Assembly: GCF_003479425.1 (NCBI RefSeq)
Contig: NZ_QUHC01000002.1
Coordinates: forward strand, 372,001 to 436,000
Direction of reading: 5' to 3'
Length of the DNA stretch: 64,000 nt
Source: Odoribacter sp. AF15-53
Lineage (GTDB): Bacteria; Bacteroidota; Bacteroidia; Bacteroidales; Marinifilaceae
The notes under the pieces: generated by a model
The model's input: the letters and a program-made list of their open reading frames with translations, nothing else
Database searches by the model: none
What the model was told of the DNA's origin: nothing
Made by a program: the position numbers and the translations under genes
Shown: positions 10,451 to 20,096 of the stretch, in pieces
How the letters are laid out: each line of letters opens with the position of its first letter
Position numbering within the stretch: position 1 is the stretch's first letter

Positions 10451-10528
10451 TCATTAATTATTTGACTTAACAATTATAATACAAAAAAGCCACTTATATA
10501 GTGAAATCTACAATGATTTTATTTCGAT

Positions 10529-11761
10529 TTACGCAAAAAAGATATATGCCATCACCAAGGCAGCTATCACCCCGGCCAAATCAGCAATCAACCCGCAAGG
10601 AATTGCGTAGCGTGTATTTTTTATTCCTACCGCACCAAAGTACACGGCTATAATATAAAATGTCGTATCCGTGGCTCCTTGGAATGTACATGCCAACCTT
10701 CCGGCAAAGGAATCTGCCCCGAACGAGTTCATCGTATCAATCATCAAGCCCCGGGCACCACTCCCGCTAAGAGGTTTCATCAACGCTGTCGGCAGGGCAG
10801 GTATAAAATCGGCATCCAGACCGCAAGCCAGGCACAAACGTTCCAACCCGTTCATCAACATATCCATGGCACCCGCGGCCCGGAATACACCAACAGCCAC
10901 GAGAATCGCCACCAAGTAAGGGATAATCTTGATCGCTATCGAGAAGCCTTCTTTCGCCCCATCAATAAAAGCGTCGTACACGTTTATCTTACGCCAAGCC
11001 CCCATGCCGATAAAGGCTACAATAATAGAAAAAAGGATCACGTTACTAGCCACAGTTGAAACCGTTGTAATGGTCTCTTTATCCAGCCCGGAGAAATACC
11101 AGATCAGGCCACCCACGGCCAATGTTCCCCCTATCAAATAAGCCATCACGACCCGGTTGAACAAATTCAACCGTTGATAAATAGCCACGGCAATCAACCC
11201 GACCAACGTGGAAACATAAGTAGCTAATAATATAGGTATAAATATATCCGCTGGATTTGCTGCCCCCATCTGCGCCCGGTAAACCATAACGGAAACCGGA
11301 ATGATTGTCAACCCCGAGGTATTCAATACCAAAAACATGATTTGTGCATTCGAAGCCCGATCTTTGTGCGGGTTCACTTCTTGCATTTGTTGCATGGCCC
11401 TTAACCCAACGGGAGTAGCGGCGTTATCCAACCCCAGCATGTTAGCGGCAATATTCATCATGATAGAGCCATATGCCGGACTATCCGGAGGTAATTCCGG
11501 AAATAATTTCCGAAAAAAAGGACTAATCAACCACGACATCACTTTCACGGCCCCTCCTCGCTCTCCAATCTTCATGATTCCCATCCATAACGTCAATACT
11601 CCTGTCAATCCTAACGAAATCTCGAATCCCGTTTTTGACATATCGAAAGTAGCCTTCACGATGGCCGAAAAGACCTCCGTATCCCCCATGAAGAGCAATT
11701 TACAAAGAGCAACCAAGAATGCCGCCCCGAAAAAGAATATCCAGATATAATTAAGAACCAT
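10529..11761 (-). CDS. Fused SpmA-SpmB-like nucleoside recognition (Gate) domain membrane protein
   Basis: 410 residues with about ten hydrophobic spans. The N-terminal half resembles spore maturation protein A (GLDNAATPVGLRAMQQMQ motif near residues 109-126) and the C-terminal half SpmB (PLSGSGARGLMIDTMNSFG near 333-351). In non-sporulating Bacteroidota this fused form is common and its substrate is unknown; the Gate domain family suggests a transporter-like role. It is separated from folD by a short repeat-filled gap, and no operon partner is evident. Confidence 0.85.
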   Translation of the reverse strand: MVLNYIWIFFFGAAFLVALCKLLFMGDTEVFSAIVKATFDMSKTGFEISLGLTGVLTLWMGIMKIGERGGAVKVMSWLISPFFRKLFPELPPDSPAYGSIMMNIAANMLGLDNAATPVGLRAMQQMQEVNPHKDRASNAQIMFLVLNTSGLTIIPVSVMVYRAQMGAANPADIFIPILLATYVSTLVGLIAVAIYQRLNLFNRVVMAYLIGGTLAVGGLIWYFSGLDKETITTVSTVASNVILFSIIVAFIGMGAWRKINVYDAFIDGAKEGFSIAIKIIPYLVAILVAVGVFRAAGAMDMLMNGLERLCLACGLDADFIPALPTALMKPLSGSGARGLMIDTMNSFGADSFAGRLACTFQGATDTTFYIIAVYFGAVGIKNTRYAIPCGLIADLAGVIAALVMAYIFFA

Positions 11762-11851
11762 GAATCAATTGAAAAGGCAAAATTGAGAATTGAAAATTAA
11801 AAATAAAAGATCATTTCTCATTTTCAATTTTCAACTCTCAATTTTCAATTA
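11762..11851. repeat. Intergenic AATTTTCAA-type low-complexity repeat
   Basis: The gap holds several copies of TTGAAAATT and its complement, arranged so that the transcript can fold back on itself. Similar runs occur near 14,170-14,330, 14,990-15,020 and 59,061-59,088, so this is a dispersed intergenic repeat family. No gene is visible. Confidence 0.6.
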
Positions 11852-12727
11852 TTAATGTTTGGCTTTACAAGCCTTTATCGTGTTTTGTAACAGACTCACG
11901 ATAGTCATCGGTCCCACACCACCGGGCACCGGAGTAATATATGAACATTTAGGCGCCACGTGATCATAATCCACGTCACCCACTAGCTTCCAACCATTCT
12001 TTGTTGTCTCGGAAGGAATACGGTGAATTCCCACATCCACAACAACAGCCCCCTCTTTCACCATATCTTCTTTCAGGAAAAGCGGAACTCCTATCGCCAC
12101 GACTAAAATATCAGCCAAACGAGTGATCTCCTTCAAGTTCTCGGTTCTACTATGACACAACGTCACGGTACAGTTGGCATTTTTAGCCTTCCGGGACATC
12201 AGTACTGCCATGGGAGTCCCCACGATATTACTTCTACCGATCACAACGCAATGTTTACCTTCTGTCGGGATATTATAACGTGTCAACAATTCAACAATAC
12301 CCGCTGGAGTTGCCGGCAAATAGGTCGGCAAACCGAGTACCATCCGCCCCACATTACAAGGATGAAAACCATCAACATCCTTATCCGGATGGATACGGTT
12401 CAAAACTTTCTCTTCGGAAATATGCTTTGGGAGAGGCAATTGCACGATAAACCCATCCACATCAGGATCCTCGTTCAACTTGTCAATAACTTCCAGTAAT
12501 TGCTCTTCCGTAATATCATTACCATAACGCAATTCCGAGCTTTTCATCCCTACTGCCTGACAGGCTTTCACTTTACTAGCGACATATGTCTCGCTAGCCC
12601 CGTCATTTCCGACAAGTACAGCAACCAAATGAGGCACTTTCTTCCCCTCTGCCACGAAACGAGCCACCTCGTCCGCAAGTTCTTGCTTTACTTGTGTTGA
12701 AATTTTTTTACCGTCAATAATTTCCAT
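11852..12727 (-). CDS. folD: Bifunctional 5,10-methylenetetrahydrofolate dehydrogenase/cyclohydrolase
   Basis: 291 residues, the normal FolD length. It interconverts methylene-, methenyl- and 10-formyl-tetrahydrofolate using NADP in the cytosol. Visible signatures are [14 protein letters not shown] (containing the catalytic Lys region), [14 protein letters not shown], the Rossmann segment [17 protein letters not shown] and the C-terminal [18 protein letters not shown]. It lies just downstream of ffh on the same strand; the hairpin-forming gap between them suggests separate transcription. Confidence 0.98.
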   Translation of the reverse strand: MEIIDGKKISTQVKQELADEVARFVAEGKKVPHLVAVLVGNDGASETYVASKVKACQAVGMKSSELRYGNDITEEQLLEVIDKLNEDPDVDGFIVQLPLPKHISEEKVLNRIHPDKDVDGFHPCNVGRMVLGLPTYLPATPAGIVELLTRYNIPTEGKHCVVIGRSNIVGTPMAVLMSRKAKNANCTVTLCHSRTENLKEITRLADILVVAIGVPLFLKEDMVKEGAVVVDVGIHRIPSETTKNGWKLVGDVDYDHVAPKCSYITPVPGGVGPMTIVSLLQNTIKACKAKH

Positions 12728-12754
12728 CTAATTAATTTTAAATTATTTGATTCT

Positions 12755-12836
12755 GAGATTGGCGATTCAATGATTCAGTGATTAGAATCATCAATCACAA
12801 AATCGTCAATCACCCAATCACTGAATTTCTAAATTC
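12755..12836. repeat. Intergenic inverted repeat between ffh and folD
   Basis: ATTCAGTGATT and AATCACTGAAT form an 11-bp perfect inverted repeat, with further AATCATCAATCAC and ATTGGCGATTCA copies between them. A related ATTTCAAGATTTCA/AATCACCCAATCATTGAA run lies at 58,125-58,220. No T-tract follows, so it is a repeat element or weak terminator. Confidence 0.5.
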
Positions 12837-14162
12837 TTAGCGTCTTCTCATCGGAGCATTACCCATCATCTTACCACCTTTGGACAACATCCGCATCATC
12901 TTCTTGGATTCCTCGAACTGTTTCAACAAGCGATTCACATCTTGAATAGTGGTTCCGCTACCAGTTGCTATACGTTTGCGGCGAGAACCGTTAATTAAAT
13001 CCGGATTCTCCCTTTCCGCAGGTGTCATCGAATAAATAATAGCCTCGACACCCTTGAATGCATCGTCATCAATATCCACGTCTTTCAACGCTTTACCGAC
13101 ACCGGGAATCATAGACGCCAAGTCTTTAATATTACCCATCTTCTTGATTTGCTGAATCTGGCTCAGGAAGTCATTAAAATTAAATTGATTCTTGGCTATC
13201 TTTTTCTGTAACTTCTTTGCCTCTTCCGCATCAAACTGCTCTTGTGCTTTTTCCACCAAAGACACGATATCACCCATACCCAAGATACGATCGGCCATAC
13301 GATCCGGGTGGAACACATCCAGCGCTTCCAGTTTCTCTCCCGTTCCGACAAACTTGATCGGCTTGCTCACCACCGTACGGATTGATAAGGCAGCACCACC
13401 ACGGGTATCACCATCCAACTTCGTTAGAATCACCCCGTCAAAATTCAAACGATCATTAAACTCTTTCGCCGTGTTCACCGCATCCTGTCCGGTCATGGCA
13501 TCCACCACGAAAAGCGTCTCTTCCGGATCAATCGCTTTCTTGATCGCAGCGATCTCGTTCATCATCTGTTCGTCAATAGCCAAACGTCCTGCCGTATCGA
13601 CAATCACCACGTCCTTTCCCGTGGCCCGGGCTTCCTTCACCGCATTCAAGGCAATCTTCACGGGATCATTATTCCCTTCTTCACTATACACGGGTACCCC
13701 GATCTGCTCCCCAAGCACTTTCAATTGTTCGATTGCAGCCGGACGATACACATCACACGCAACCAACAGGGGATGCTTGCCTCGCTTCGTTTTCAGCAAA
13801 TTAGCTAGCTTACCGGAAAACGTCGTCTTACCGGAACCTTGAAGACCCGACATCAAAATAACTGCCGGATTACCTTTTATATTAATATCAACATGACTTC
13901 CTCCCATCAACTGGATCAACTCATCGTGAACGATTTTCACCATCATTTGACCCGGCTTCACGGCTGTCAGCACGTTCATACCCAAAGCTCTTTCCTTGAC
14001 CGTATTCGTAAACTCTTTCGCAATCTTGTAGTTTACGTCGGCATCCAACAATGAACGTCTCACCTCTTTAAGCGTCTCCGCCACGTTGATCTCGGTGATC
14101 TTTCCCTGTCCTTTTAAAATCTTAAACGATTTCTCTAACCTCTCCGATAGATTCTCAAACAT
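12837..14162 (-). CDS. ffh: Signal recognition particle GTPase Ffh
   Basis: 441 residues from the ATG at 14162 ([13 protein letters not shown]), the usual Ffh N-terminus; an upstream in-frame ATG adds only four residues. It has the N domain, then the G domain with P-loop [22 protein letters not shown] and [13 protein letters not shown]. The methionine-rich M domain at the C-terminus ([12 protein letters not shown], then [15 protein letters not shown]) binds 4.5S RNA and signal peptides. It targets nascent membrane proteins to FtsY and the Sec translocon. No SRP RNA gene was recognised nearby. Confidence 0.98.
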   Translation of the reverse strand: MFENLSERLEKSFKILKGQGKITEINVAETLKEVRRSLLDADVNYKIAKEFTNTVKERALGMNVLTAVKPGQMMVKIVHDELIQLMGGSHVDINIKGNPAVILMSGLQGSGKTTFSGKLANLLKTKRGKHPLLVACDVYRPAAIEQLKVLGEQIGVPVYSEEGNNDPVKIALNAVKEARATGKDVVIVDTAGRLAIDEQMMNEIAAIKKAIDPEETLFVVDAMTGQDAVNTAKEFNDRLNFDGVILTKLDGDTRGGAALSIRTVVSKPIKFVGTGEKLEALDVFHPDRMADRILGMGDIVSLVEKAQEQFDAEEAKKLQKKIAKNQFNFNDFLSQIQQIKKMGNIKDLASMIPGVGKALKDVDIDDDAFKGVEAIIYSMTPAERENPDLINGSRRKRIATGSGTTIQDVNRLLKQFEESKKMMRMLSKGGKMMGNAPMRRR

Positions 14163-14327
14163 AGTCTTTATCAATTGAAAGTTGAAAATTGGAAATTGGA
14201 AATGAAAACACCTCCAAATCTCATATTTTCATTATTAAACTCCTATATTACTCATTCCTCGCAAAATTAGTATTTTTAACGGAAAACTCATCTATTTCAT
14301 TTTCAATTTTCAACTTTCAATTTTCAA
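14163..14327. repeat. Gap with AATTTTCAACTTTCAATTTTC-like repeats
   Basis: Inverted copies of TTGAAAATTGGAAATTG and CAATTTTCAACTTTCAA occur at either end of this gap. They are the same intergenic repeat family as at 11,762 and 59,061. No gene or clear promoter was recognised. Confidence 0.45.
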
Positions 14328-14987
14328 TTACTTCCGGCTAATATTTTTTAATACCACGAACGTTTTATCAATTAACGAGTTATCCACGACAACAGTAAAC
14401 TCGTTGGTGGAAGAAATGACCTCTGTCAAATTAATGCCTTCCCAAGATAATTCTTTCATAATACAGTAATAAAAACCAGGTTGTAGGATATTTCCCTTGG
14501 GAAGTTTCAAGGTCACTGACGACAATCCGTTCTTCTTGAAAACACATTGTTCATCCTGAAAATAATCGTCCACCACACTCTCCATCACCTCGCTCACGAC
14601 GAGGTTCGTTTCAAAAACACCTTGTACCATCGTGTAAAACACCTCATCCCTCCGAGCTATAGACTTCAACACCCGGATATGGCAATCCATCAACGTGTTC
14701 GAGTTCTTGAATGTATAGTCGCACAAATTACTACGCAGGATAATATCCCCCATATTGTTCAGCAATTTGTTCAACTGCACCTGCTCCCGTACCTGTAAGT
14801 AAGGGGCCAACCGATTCAAAGCCATCACGATCGCTCCCGCGTTCACCGGTTTCCCTAACAATTTCTCAACCTCTTCTTGAATCTGCCGGGCCAATGCCGA
14901 GATATTTATAATTCCGGCTGCCAGAGATTCCGACAAATAAGGCTTGTGTTTCACTATTCCCTCTACCGCCTGGGCTACACTCATCAT
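14328..14987 (-). CDS. Conserved hypothetical protein with ACT-like fold
   Basis: 219 residues, cytosolic (no signal or membrane span). The N-terminal third is helical (MMSVAQAVEGIVKHKPYLSE), possibly DNA- or partner-binding. The C-terminal part has an alternating strand/helix pattern with KLPKGNILQPGFYYCIMKEL and EGINLTEVISSTNEFTVVVD, reminiscent of the regulatory ACT repeats of aspartate kinases. Similar Bacteroidota proteins are sometimes labelled aspartate kinase, but no kinase domain is present here. Function is unknown. A short AT-rich gap separates it from the prolyl-tRNA editing gene upstream. Confidence 0.6.
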   Translation of the reverse strand: MMSVAQAVEGIVKHKPYLSESLAAGIINISALARQIQEEVEKLLGKPVNAGAIVMALNRLAPYLQVREQVQLNKLLNNMGDIILRSNLCDYTFKNSNTLMDCHIRVLKSIARRDEVFYTMVQGVFETNLVVSEVMESVVDDYFQDEQCVFKKNGLSSVTLKLPKGNILQPGFYYCIMKELSWEGINLTEVISSTNEFTVVVDNSLIDKTFVVLKNISRK

Positions 14988-15035
14988 ATCATTTGAAAAT
15001 TAAAAATTGAAAAATAACTCGCTCATGAAAAATAA

Positions 15036-15533
15036 CTAATATAATTCTATCCATTCGTAATCATTCCCCACGTAATCCATGTAACGAATGAAATCTTCCA
15101 CTTTTATCGCTAACGAAGCATGATTATCATTCGGGTGGAATGACAACTTTTTCGCTTCCTGCAAATGTTTATCCAAAAACACATACACATGATGCTCGGT
15201 ATCATTCAACAAACCGAAAGGACTCACTGATCCGGGACGCACTCCCAGATACTTTTCCATCCGAGCTTCCGAGGCAAAACTCAACTTACCCTGTTTCAAC
15301 ATCTTCTCCATATCGTGAATCGCAAAACTATGATCACACTGAAGAATCACCAAATAATGGCGATTTCCCTTATGATTCCGGAAAAACAGATTCTTACAAT
15401 GCGTACTATCCAAATTCTTCCAGTACTGTTTGGCTATCTCTATCGTCGGAGCTGCAGGATGCTCCTCGTAATCAAATTCCACCCCCAAAGCAGCCAATGT
15501 TTCATATACCTTTTCTTGTCCTACTCTATCCAT
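15036..15533 (-). CDS. YbaK/ProX-family prolyl-tRNA editing deacylase
   Basis: 165 residues in one YbaK/aa-tRNA deacylase domain of the PrdX/ProXp type: EEHPAAPTIEIAKQYW, then CKNLFFRNHKGNRHYLVIL with the conserved catalytic-pocket Lys (CKNLF), and LGVRPGSVSPFGLLND near the middle. These free-standing enzymes hydrolyse mischarged Ala- or Cys-tRNAPro. Length and motifs fit the family well; the exact mischarged substrate cannot be told from sequence. Confidence 0.9.
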   Translation of the reverse strand: MDRVGQEKVYETLAALGVEFDYEEHPAAPTIEIAKQYWKNLDSTHCKNLFFRNHKGNRHYLVILQCDHSFAIHDMEKMLKQGKLSFASEARMEKYLGVRPGSVSPFGLLNDTEHHVYVFLDKHLQEAKKLSFHPNDNHASLAIKVEDFIRYMDYVGNDYEWIELY

Positions 15534-15576
15534 TTTTAATTTTAGATTTTTGATTGAATCTATTATCTTCTAACTT

Positions 15577-16506
15577 TTATCTTTCTTTTCCCTGCCACGT
15601 ATCCAACTCCTCCAAGCGTTTATCCAACTTCGCCGTAAACTCGTGATTTTTAATTCCCCATTGCGGGGCAATTAAATATTCCGCCGGAGACTGGTTCACG
15701 AAACGTTCCAGATAAACCTCCGGTCGTACCCGTTCGATAACCTTCACGACAAAATCCAGATACTCCTCCAACGTGTAAAGTTGAAAAAGAGCCGGATTAT
15801 TGACATATTGTTCCGCCATGCGGGTCCCCTTCACGATTTGTAATTGATGCAATTTCAACACATGAATCGGCAATTCGCACAAACGAACTGCCCCCTCCAA
15901 CATGGATTCCCGGCTTTCTCCCGGTAACCCGAAGATCAAGTGTGCACCAATAGTGATACCCCTACCTGCCGTTGCCCGAATAGCCCGTTCCGCAACAGCA
16001 AAATCATGCCCCCGGTTCACGCGACGCAAAATCTCGTCATTCACAGACTCCACGCCGTATTCCACGCAAACATAATATCGCTTCGCCAACTCCTCCAAAT
16101 AATCCAACACCTCCTCATTCACCACATCGGGACGCGTCCCGATCACCAAACCCGATATCATTGGATGCGACAGAGCCTCTTCGTAACGCTGCTTCAACAC
16201 CTCCAAAGGTGCATATGTATTGGAATACGCCTGAAAATAAGCAAGATATCTCTGCCCCTTATACTTACGGCTAAAAAAACGAATTCCCTCCTCAATCTGT
16301 CCCGAAATCCCTTGTACCGCCCGACAATAATCGGGATTGAAACTCTCATTATTACAAAACGTACATCCCCCGACACCCTTACTCCCATCCCGATTCGGAC
16401 AGGTAAAACCACCATCTATCGACAACTTCTGAACTCGTTCATCAAAAAGAGTCCTGAAAAAAGTCGGGTAGTCCTTATATCGTTTTCCTCCGGGTTTAAA
16501 TCTCAT
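15577..16506 (-). CDS. TIGR01212-family radical SAM protein (YhcC-like)
   Basis: 309 residues from the ATG at 16506 (MRFKPGGKRYKDYPTFF), which equals the length of E. coli YhcC; an upstream frame adds an implausible 39-residue extension. The radical SAM cluster has the spacing CPNRDGSKGVGGCTFC, wider than the common CxxxCxxC but typical of this family. It continues with GVESVNDEILRRVNRGHDF and GAHLIFGLPGESRESML. It should bind a [4Fe-4S] cluster and SAM. The precise reaction is not established. It is transcribed divergently from ppdK. Confidence 0.9.
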   Translation of the reverse strand: MRFKPGGKRYKDYPTFFRTLFDERVQKLSIDGGFTCPNRDGSKGVGGCTFCNNESFNPDYCRAVQGISGQIEEGIRFFSRKYKGQRYLAYFQAYSNTYAPLEVLKQRYEEALSHPMISGLVIGTRPDVVNEEVLDYLEELAKRYYVCVEYGVESVNDEILRRVNRGHDFAVAERAIRATAGRGITIGAHLIFGLPGESRESMLEGAVRLCELPIHVLKLHQLQIVKGTRMAEQYVNNPALFQLYTLEEYLDFVVKVIERVRPEVYLERFVNQSPAEYLIAPQWGIKNHEFTAKLDKRLEELDTWQGKER

Positions 16507-16678
16507 ATTAAAACAAAATATTAACAACTCGCGAAAATAAGCATTTCTTTGTTTAGAATTTAACAACAACCCATGATTTTTTATACACACCCATATTTTC
16601 CCCCTAAAAGTTATCAATTTCATACGTTTGCGTAAATTTTAACTATTTTTCCCTATTTATATATTCAAGAAAAAAAAC

Positions 16679-16686
16679 TATCTTTG
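16679..16686 (+). promoter_or_regulatory. Predicted promoter -7 box of ppdK
   Basis: TATCTTTG fits the Bacteroidota consensus TAnnTTTG and lies about 90 bp before the ppdK start. The leader can form a small hairpin (CTCCTG/CAGGAG, 16734-16750) that holds an AGGAGG sequence too far from the ATG to be the ribosome site. Confidence 0.6.
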
Positions 16687-16775
16687 CACCCCAAGACAAG
16701 AATTTTGAGAAAAGAATGATCTATAAACAATCACTCCTGAATGACAGGAGGTAAACGCAAAAATCTAACAGAACT

Positions 16776-19505
16776 ATGAGTACGAAGTACGTTTACACCT
16801 TTGGTGACGGAAAAGCAGAAGGAAAAGCAGACATGAAAAATCTGCTCGGAGGCAAGGGCGCCAATCTTGCCGAAATGAATCTCATCGGAGTTCCTGTTCC
16901 GGCAGGATTCACGATCACGACAGAAGTTTGTACCCTTTACAATCAAGAAGGAAGAGACGCCGTGATCAAATTAATCGAAAATGACGTTAAAGCCGGTATT
17001 ACCGCAACAGAGAAATTAATGAACGCCAAATTCGGATCAAAAGGAGAGGCTTTCCCTCTTTTGGTTTCCGTACGTTCCGGAGCCAGAGTATCCATGCCGG
17101 GTATGATGGACACCGTGTTGAATTTGGGTATGAATGATGATGCTGTTAAAATCGTGGCAGAGAAATCAGGCAACGCCAGATTTGCATGGGATTCCTACCG
17201 TCGTTTCGTACAAATGTATGGAGATGTCGTGATGGGTGTTGCAGCCGGAAAAGGCGAACACAACCCGTTTGAAGTTGAAATCGACAAATTAAAATCTGAA
17301 AAAAATATTACTAACGACACAGAATTCTCGGCAGAAGACTTGCAAGAGCTTGTTCGCCGCTTCAAAACAGTCGTTAAAAACAAAACCGGTAAAGATTTCC
17401 CGACTTGCCCGTGGGAGCAATTGTGGGGAGCCATCTGCGCCGTGTTCGATTCATGGATGACAGAACGCGCTGTTTTGTATCGTCAATTAAATCAAATCCC
17501 GGAAGAATGGGGAACCGCAGTAAACGTGCAAGCCATGGTTTATGGAAACATGGGTAACAATTCCGCTACCGGAGTTGCTTTCACACGTGATGCTGCTACC
17601 GGAGAAGACATCTTCAACGGAGAATATTTGATCAACGCCCAGGGAGAAGACGTGGTTGCAGGTATCCGTACCCCACAGGAAATCACGATCGAAGGTTCTC
17701 GCCGTTGGGCTAAAATGCAAAACGTTTCTGAAGCAGAACGGGTAGCTAAATACCCCTCATTGGAAGAAGCCATGCCGGGTGCTTACGCAGAATTGAACGC
17801 TGTACAACAAAAATTGGAAGATTATTTCCACGATATGCAAGACCTTGAATTTACGATCCAAGATGGTAAATTGTGGATGTTGCAAACCCGTAACGGGAAA
17901 CGTACCGGTACTGCCATGGTTAAAATGGCCGTAGACATGCTGGCACAGGGCATGATCGACGAGAAAACCGCATTACTTCGTTTGGAAGCTGCAAAACTGG
18001 ATGAATTACTTCACCCCGTATTCGATAAAGAGTCCCAATCAAAAGCAAAAGTATTGACAAAAGGTCTGCCCGCATCTCCGGGCGCCGCTTGCGGACGTGT
18101 CGTATTCTTTGCTGATGAAGCTGAAGAGTGGAAAGCTAAAGGAGAGAAAGTAATCCTGGTTCGTTTGGAAACTTCTCCGGAAGACTTACGTGGAATGAAC
18201 GTATCCGAAGGTATCCTTACTGCCCGCGGAGGAATGACCTCTCACGCAGCAGTCGTTGCCCGCGGAATGGGTAAATGCTGTGTATCCGGAGCCGGAGAAA
18301 TCGTGGTAGACTACCACAAACGTACATTCACGGTGAAAAATGTTACTATTAACGAAGGTGACTGGATTTCATTAAATGGCTCCACGGGAGAAGTTTACCT
18401 TGGCAAAGTTGCCACCACGGAAGCTGCCTTGGACAAAGACTTCAAGACCATCATGGACTTGGCCGAAAAACACACCCGCATGTATGTAAGAACCAATGCA
18501 GATACCCCCCGCGATGCGAAAGCCGCTCGTGAGTTCGGAGCTAAAGGTGTTGGACTTTGCCGTACGGAACACATGTTCTTCGAGGGAGACCGTATTGACG
18601 CCATGCGCGAAATGATCCTTTCCGACACGGAAGAAGGACGTCGTATCGCTTTAGCCAAAATACTCCCGATGCAAAGAAGCGATTTCGAGGGGATCCTTGA
18701 AGCCATGGACGGACTTGGAGTTACCATTCGTTTGCTAGACCCGCCTTTACACGAGTTCACCCCGAATGAACCGGAATCTCAAAAATACATGGCAGAGAAA
18801 TTAGGCATTTCGGTTGAAAAGGTAAAAGAAAAAGTAGACGCTTTACACGAATTCAACCCGATGTTAGGTCACCGCGGTTGCCGTTTGGGGATTACTTATC
18901 CGGAAATTACCGAGATGCAAACCCGGGCAATCATCGAAGCTGCCTGCAACCTGAAATTAAAAGGCTTGAACCCGAAACCGGAAATCATGGTTCCGCTTGT
19001 AGGCACTGTGAAAGAATTAAAACAACAAGCAAACATCATCCGTTGCACGGCAGATGTCGTATTTGCAGAGAAAGGTGTGAAAGTGGATTACATGGTCGGA
19101 ACCATGATCGAGATTCCTCGTGCCGCCTTGACTGCCGATCAAATTGCTGAAGTTGCCGAATTCTTCTCATTCGGTACGAACGACTTGACCCAGATGACAT
19201 TCGGATACTCTCGTGATGATGCGGGTAAATTCTTACCGGAGTACATCAAGAAAGGTATCTTGAAAACCGATCCGTTCGCCGTATTGGATCAAGAAGGCGT
19301 TGGTCAATTGGTTCAAATGGGAGCCCAAAAAGGACGTTCAACCAACAGCAAGCTCAAATTGGGTATCTGTGGAGAACACGGAGGAGAACCCTCTTCTGTT
19401 ATCTTCTGCGACAAAGTGGGTATGGACTACGTTTCATGTTCTCCGTATCGCGTGCCCATCGCTCGCTTGGCTGCGGCGCAGGCTGCAATCATGCATGCAA
19501 AATAA
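16776..19505 (+). CDS. ppdK: Pyruvate, phosphate dikinase
   Basis: 909 residues, full length. It interconverts pyruvate + ATP + Pi with PEP + AMP + PPi. The N-terminal ATP-grasp part begins KYVYTFGDGKAEG and contains GGKGANLAEM. The swivelling phosphohistidine domain has GGMTSHAAVVARGMGKCC, with the catalytic His, near residue 490. The C-terminal PEP/pyruvate barrel contains GTNDLTQMTFGYSRDD and GICGEHGGEP. It is monocistronic: own promoter upstream and a strong terminator right after the stop. In anaerobic Bacteroidales it serves PPi-linked glycolysis or gluconeogenesis. Confidence 0.99.
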   Translation: MSTKYVYTFGDGKAEGKADMKNLLGGKGANLAEMNLIGVPVPAGFTITTEVCTLYNQEGRDAVIKLIENDVKAGITATEKLMNAKFGSKGEAFPLLVSVRSGARVSMPGMMDTVLNLGMNDDAVKIVAEKSGNARFAWDSYRRFVQMYGDVVMGVAAGKGEHNPFEVEIDKLKSEKNITNDTEFSAEDLQELVRRFKTVVKNKTGKDFPTCPWEQLWGAICAVFDSWMTERAVLYRQLNQIPEEWGTAVNVQAMVYGNMGNNSATGVAFTRDAATGEDIFNGEYLINAQGEDVVAGIRTPQEITIEGSRRWAKMQNVSEAERVAKYPSLEEAMPGAYAELNAVQQKLEDYFHDMQDLEFTIQDGKLWMLQTRNGKRTGTAMVKMAVDMLAQGMIDEKTALLRLEAAKLDELLHPVFDKESQSKAKVLTKGLPASPGAACGRVVFFADEAEEWKAKGEKVILVRLETSPEDLRGMNVSEGILTARGGMTSHAAVVARGMGKCCVSGAGEIVVDYHKRTFTVKNVTINEGDWISLNGSTGEVYLGKVATTEAALDKDFKTIMDLAEKHTRMYVRTNADTPRDAKAAREFGAKGVGLCRTEHMFFEGDRIDAMREMILSDTEEGRRIALAKILPMQRSDFEGILEAMDGLGVTIRLLDPPLHEFTPNEPESQKYMAEKLGISVEKVKEKVDALHEFNPMLGHRGCRLGITYPEITEMQTRAIIEAACNLKLKGLNPKPEIMVPLVGTVKELKQQANIIRCTADVVFAEKGVKVDYMVGTMIEIPRAALTADQIAEVAEFFSFGTNDLTQMTFGYSRDDAGKFLPEYIKKGILKTDPFAVLDQEGVGQLVQMGAQKGRSTNSKLKLGICGEHGGEPSSVIFCDKVGMDYVSCSPYRVPIARLAAAQAAIMHAK

Positions 19506-19523
19506 GGTCGTACTTAATAAATT

Positions 19524-19558
19524 AAAGAGCTGTTTCAAATATGAAACAGCTCTTTTTT
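19524..19558 (+). terminator. Rho-independent terminator of ppdK
   Basis: A 13-bp stem (AAAGAGCTGTTTC/GAAACAGCTCTTT) with loop AAATAT is followed by a T-run. It sits 19 bp after the ppdK stop codon. Confidence 0.95.
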
Positions 19559-19568
19559 CATATATCCT

Positions 19569-19790
19569 TTATCCCAACTCTTCTCTGTAATTCTCCCCAC
19601 AAGCTAACTTGTAAAAAACTCTTATTCTCTTCCTCACAAATAGCAAAAATATGTTATTCCGCTGTAATGTTACCTCGCCACATTCCAACGCATAGAGCCA
19701 TCCATTAGAAGAAAATCTATCCATATAACTATTTACATTGCCCCATCGTTTGTTAAATTCATTATAAATAACAAACTTAACATTATACAT
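19569..19790 (-). CDS. Short ORF of unknown function on the outward side of the fimbrial promoter switch
   Basis: 73 residues, MYNVKFVIYNEFNKRWGNV to the C-terminal NYREELG. No family was recognised and no membrane span or signal is evident. It reads leftward from the putative invertible segment at 19,899-20,068, whose promoter currently points this way. It could therefore be the product of the OFF orientation, or only a chance frame. There is no Shine-Dalgarno sequence, which is common in this genome. Confidence 0.3.
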   Translation of the reverse strand: MYNVKFVIYNEFNKRWGNVNSYMDRFSSNGWLYALECGEVTLQRNNIFLLFVRKRIRVFYKLACGENYREELG

Positions 19791-19898
19791 ATTATTTTAC
19801 ACAACACAAATAATATACCACAATATTCAAAACTAAAATCGTTCTAAAAGCAAACAATACAATCGACATAATAATAAGTATATAGCAACATTCTCACA

Positions 19899-20068
19899 AA
19901 TATCAAAAAACGATCGTTTATTCACATGACAAAATTACAACATTTATTGTTATAACATTTTTTTGAAAATATATTTTTCATCACTGAATATTACGAAGTT
20001 ATATTTTTTTGTATTGTACGGTAATGGTTAAGTAATTTAACATCATTAAATGATCGTTTTTTGATATT
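19899..20068. promoter_or_regulatory. Putative invertible promoter segment A (fimbrial operon)
   Basis: Two 22-bp imperfect palindromes at 19903-19924 and 20043-20064, with centres 140 bp apart. Their outer half-sites are identical (TCAAAAAACG) and their cores are both AT. Read as inverted repeats, the sites match over 22 bp with one mismatch (19899-19920 against 20047-20068). The AT-rich interior holds no gene. A -7 box lies 5 bp inside the left site and points left, away from the fimbrial genes. The same architecture recurs at 29.4, 48.1 and 53.7 kb. Inversion is inferred, not observed. Confidence 0.7.
19930..19937 (-). promoter_or_regulatory. -7 box inside segment A, pointing away from fimbrial genes
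   Basis: TAATTTTG on the minus strand fits TAnnTTTG. No good TTTG is visible at the -33 position. If the segment flipped, this box would fall at about 20030-20037 on the plus strand, giving a leader of about 50 nt to the ATG at 20097. Confidence 0.55.
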
Positions 20069-20096
20069 AATGATAAATCAGAATTATTACAAAATC

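Noticed and set aside
19899..20068. Integron attC or IS terminal repeats as explanation of the paired palindromes
   Set aside because: No transposase or target duplication is present, the interiors are only about 120 bp without coding capacity, and the four interiors are unrelated apart from the promoter box.
20061..20096. TTG start giving 12 extra residues on the DUF3575 protein
   Set aside because: It begins inside the right palindrome of segment A and precedes the natural signal peptide.
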